Positions 63,587 through 64,000 of a DNA stretch of 64,000 nt are shown here, piece after piece; position 1 is the stretch's first letter, and each line of letters opens with the position of its first letter. This DNA comes from Deltaproteobacteria bacterium (lineage in GTDB: Bacteria > Myxococcota_A > Polyangia > GCA-2747355 > JADLHG01): NCBI GenBank assembly GCA_020848905.1, contig JADLHG010000038.1, forward strand, positions 62,001-126,000, given 5' to 3'. Under the pieces are notes generated by a model, which ran no database searches, was not told the DNA's origin, and saw nothing but the letters and a program-made list of their open reading frames with translations. The position numbers and the translations under genes were made by a program.

Positions 63587-64000
63587 ATGGCAAACCCCGA
63601 CGCGGCCACGGGTGAAGCCCCCTTCCGCTACCAGTGGGCCACCTGGGGGGACCTCAACGCCTTCTCGGGGCTCTTCCTCGACAACCTGCACAACCTGGTC
63701 GTGCTCGCGGGGATCCTGGCCGGCGTCTTCGGCTTCCCCCTTTCCTTCATCCTGACGAAGATGGTGCCGGGCACGGCTCTCGGCGTGATGGTCGGGGACC
63801 TCCTCTATACCTGGATGGCTTTTCGCCTCGCGCGCCGCACCGGACGGCACGACGTGACCGCCATGCCGCTCGGGCTCGACACGCCGAGCACCATCGGCAT
63901 CGCCTTCGTGGTCCTCGGCCCCGTCTACAAGGCCAGCGGCAGCCCCGAGGTGGCCTGGCACGTCGGGATGGCCACTCTCTTCCTGATGGGGCTCGTGAAG
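63587..64000 (+). CDS. Multi-spanning permease, N-terminal part
   Basis: The frame is open past the right edge; 138 residues are seen. Start MANPDAATGEAPFRYQWATWGDLNAF, then membrane segments around LHNLVVLAGILAGVFGF, LSFILTKMVPGTALGVMVGD and GIAFVVLGPVYKA. The motif MPLGLDTPSTIGIAFVVLGP is strongly conserved in a group of NCS2/xanthine-uracil-like permeases. The substrate is unknown. No good Shine-Dalgarno is seen; the ATG is supported by the following conserved WGDLNAF. Confidence 0.7.
   Translation, partial: MANPDAATGEAPFRYQWATWGDLNAFSGLFLDNLHNLVVLAGILAGVFGFPLSFILTKMVPGTALGVMVGDLLYTWMAFRLARRTGRHDVTAMPLGLDTPSTIGIAFVVLGPVYKASGSPEVAWHVGMATLFLMGLVK

Overview
The window comes from a very GC-rich (roughly 68-70 %) bacterial chromosome with densely packed genes, many GTG starts and frequent 1-10 bp overlaps between co-oriented genes. 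Three bacterial Ser/Thr protein kinases with PEGA or FHA output modules, a MYXO-CTERM-like sorting tail, a Stig1-like cysteine-repeat lipoprotein, many TPR proteins, lipoproteins and hybrid sensor kinases all point to a myxobacterium-like member of the Myxococcota (former Deltaproteobacteria). This is inferred from gene families, not from a marker tree. I saw no rRNA, tRNA, CRISPR array, insertion sequence or phage module; this is chromosomal housekeeping plus lineage-specific envelope and signalling genes.

Left part (1-20.8 kb): the tail of a thioredoxin-reductase-like flavoprotein and an M16 zinc protease read rightward. Convergent to them is a three-gene leftward unit (836-aa TPR protein, PhnD-like periplasmic binding protein, B12-domain radical SAM enzyme). 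A rightward unit yhbY - tetraspan membrane protein - murA follows, then an M23-like exported protein with a MYXO-CTERM-like tail. Leftward adenosine deaminase, PilZ and TldD-type protease genes come next, with a perfect 24-bp palindrome between the last two. Two overlapping uncharacterised genes, a convergent uncharacterised gene and an RpoD-type sigma factor complete this part.

Middle part (20.8-38.6 kb): a long leftward run holds an alpha/beta-hydrolase lipoprotein, argS, a SIMPL-domain protein, pheS, pheT and a kinase with FHA domains. Both PheRS subunits look archaeal/eukaryotic-type, and PheT carries an apparent zinc-ribbon insertion. Next are a receiver-first histidine kinase, a thioredoxin-like protein, a coupled pair (FixH/YtkA-like lipoprotein and predicted outer-membrane protein), a PEGA kinase and an MFS permease.

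Right part (38.6-64 kb): a Cys-rich repeat lipoprotein gene is split by one in-frame amber codon. It is followed by a bitopic YD-repeat-like protein, a class-A-beta-lactamase-like serine hydrolase and a leftward five-gene envelope/redox unit. Next come a MATE exporter, a second PEGA kinase, a U32-like Fe-S protein adjacent to a chorismate mutase-DAHP synthase fusion, and a divergent regulator with two MerR-type HTH domains and TPRs. The window ends with a rightward redox unit (globin-coupled hybrid histidine kinase, thioredoxin, OsmC protein), a DUF1015 protein and the start of a permease gene.

The best candidates for undescribed biology are the TPR/PhnD-like/radical-SAM unit, the globin-kinase/thioredoxin/OsmC unit, the double-MerR-TPR regulator beside the aromatic-pathway entry enzyme and its U32 partner, and the amber-split Cys-repeat protein. 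Starts were re-chosen from ribosome binding sites, signal peptides and gene overlaps where the longest ORF looked wrong.
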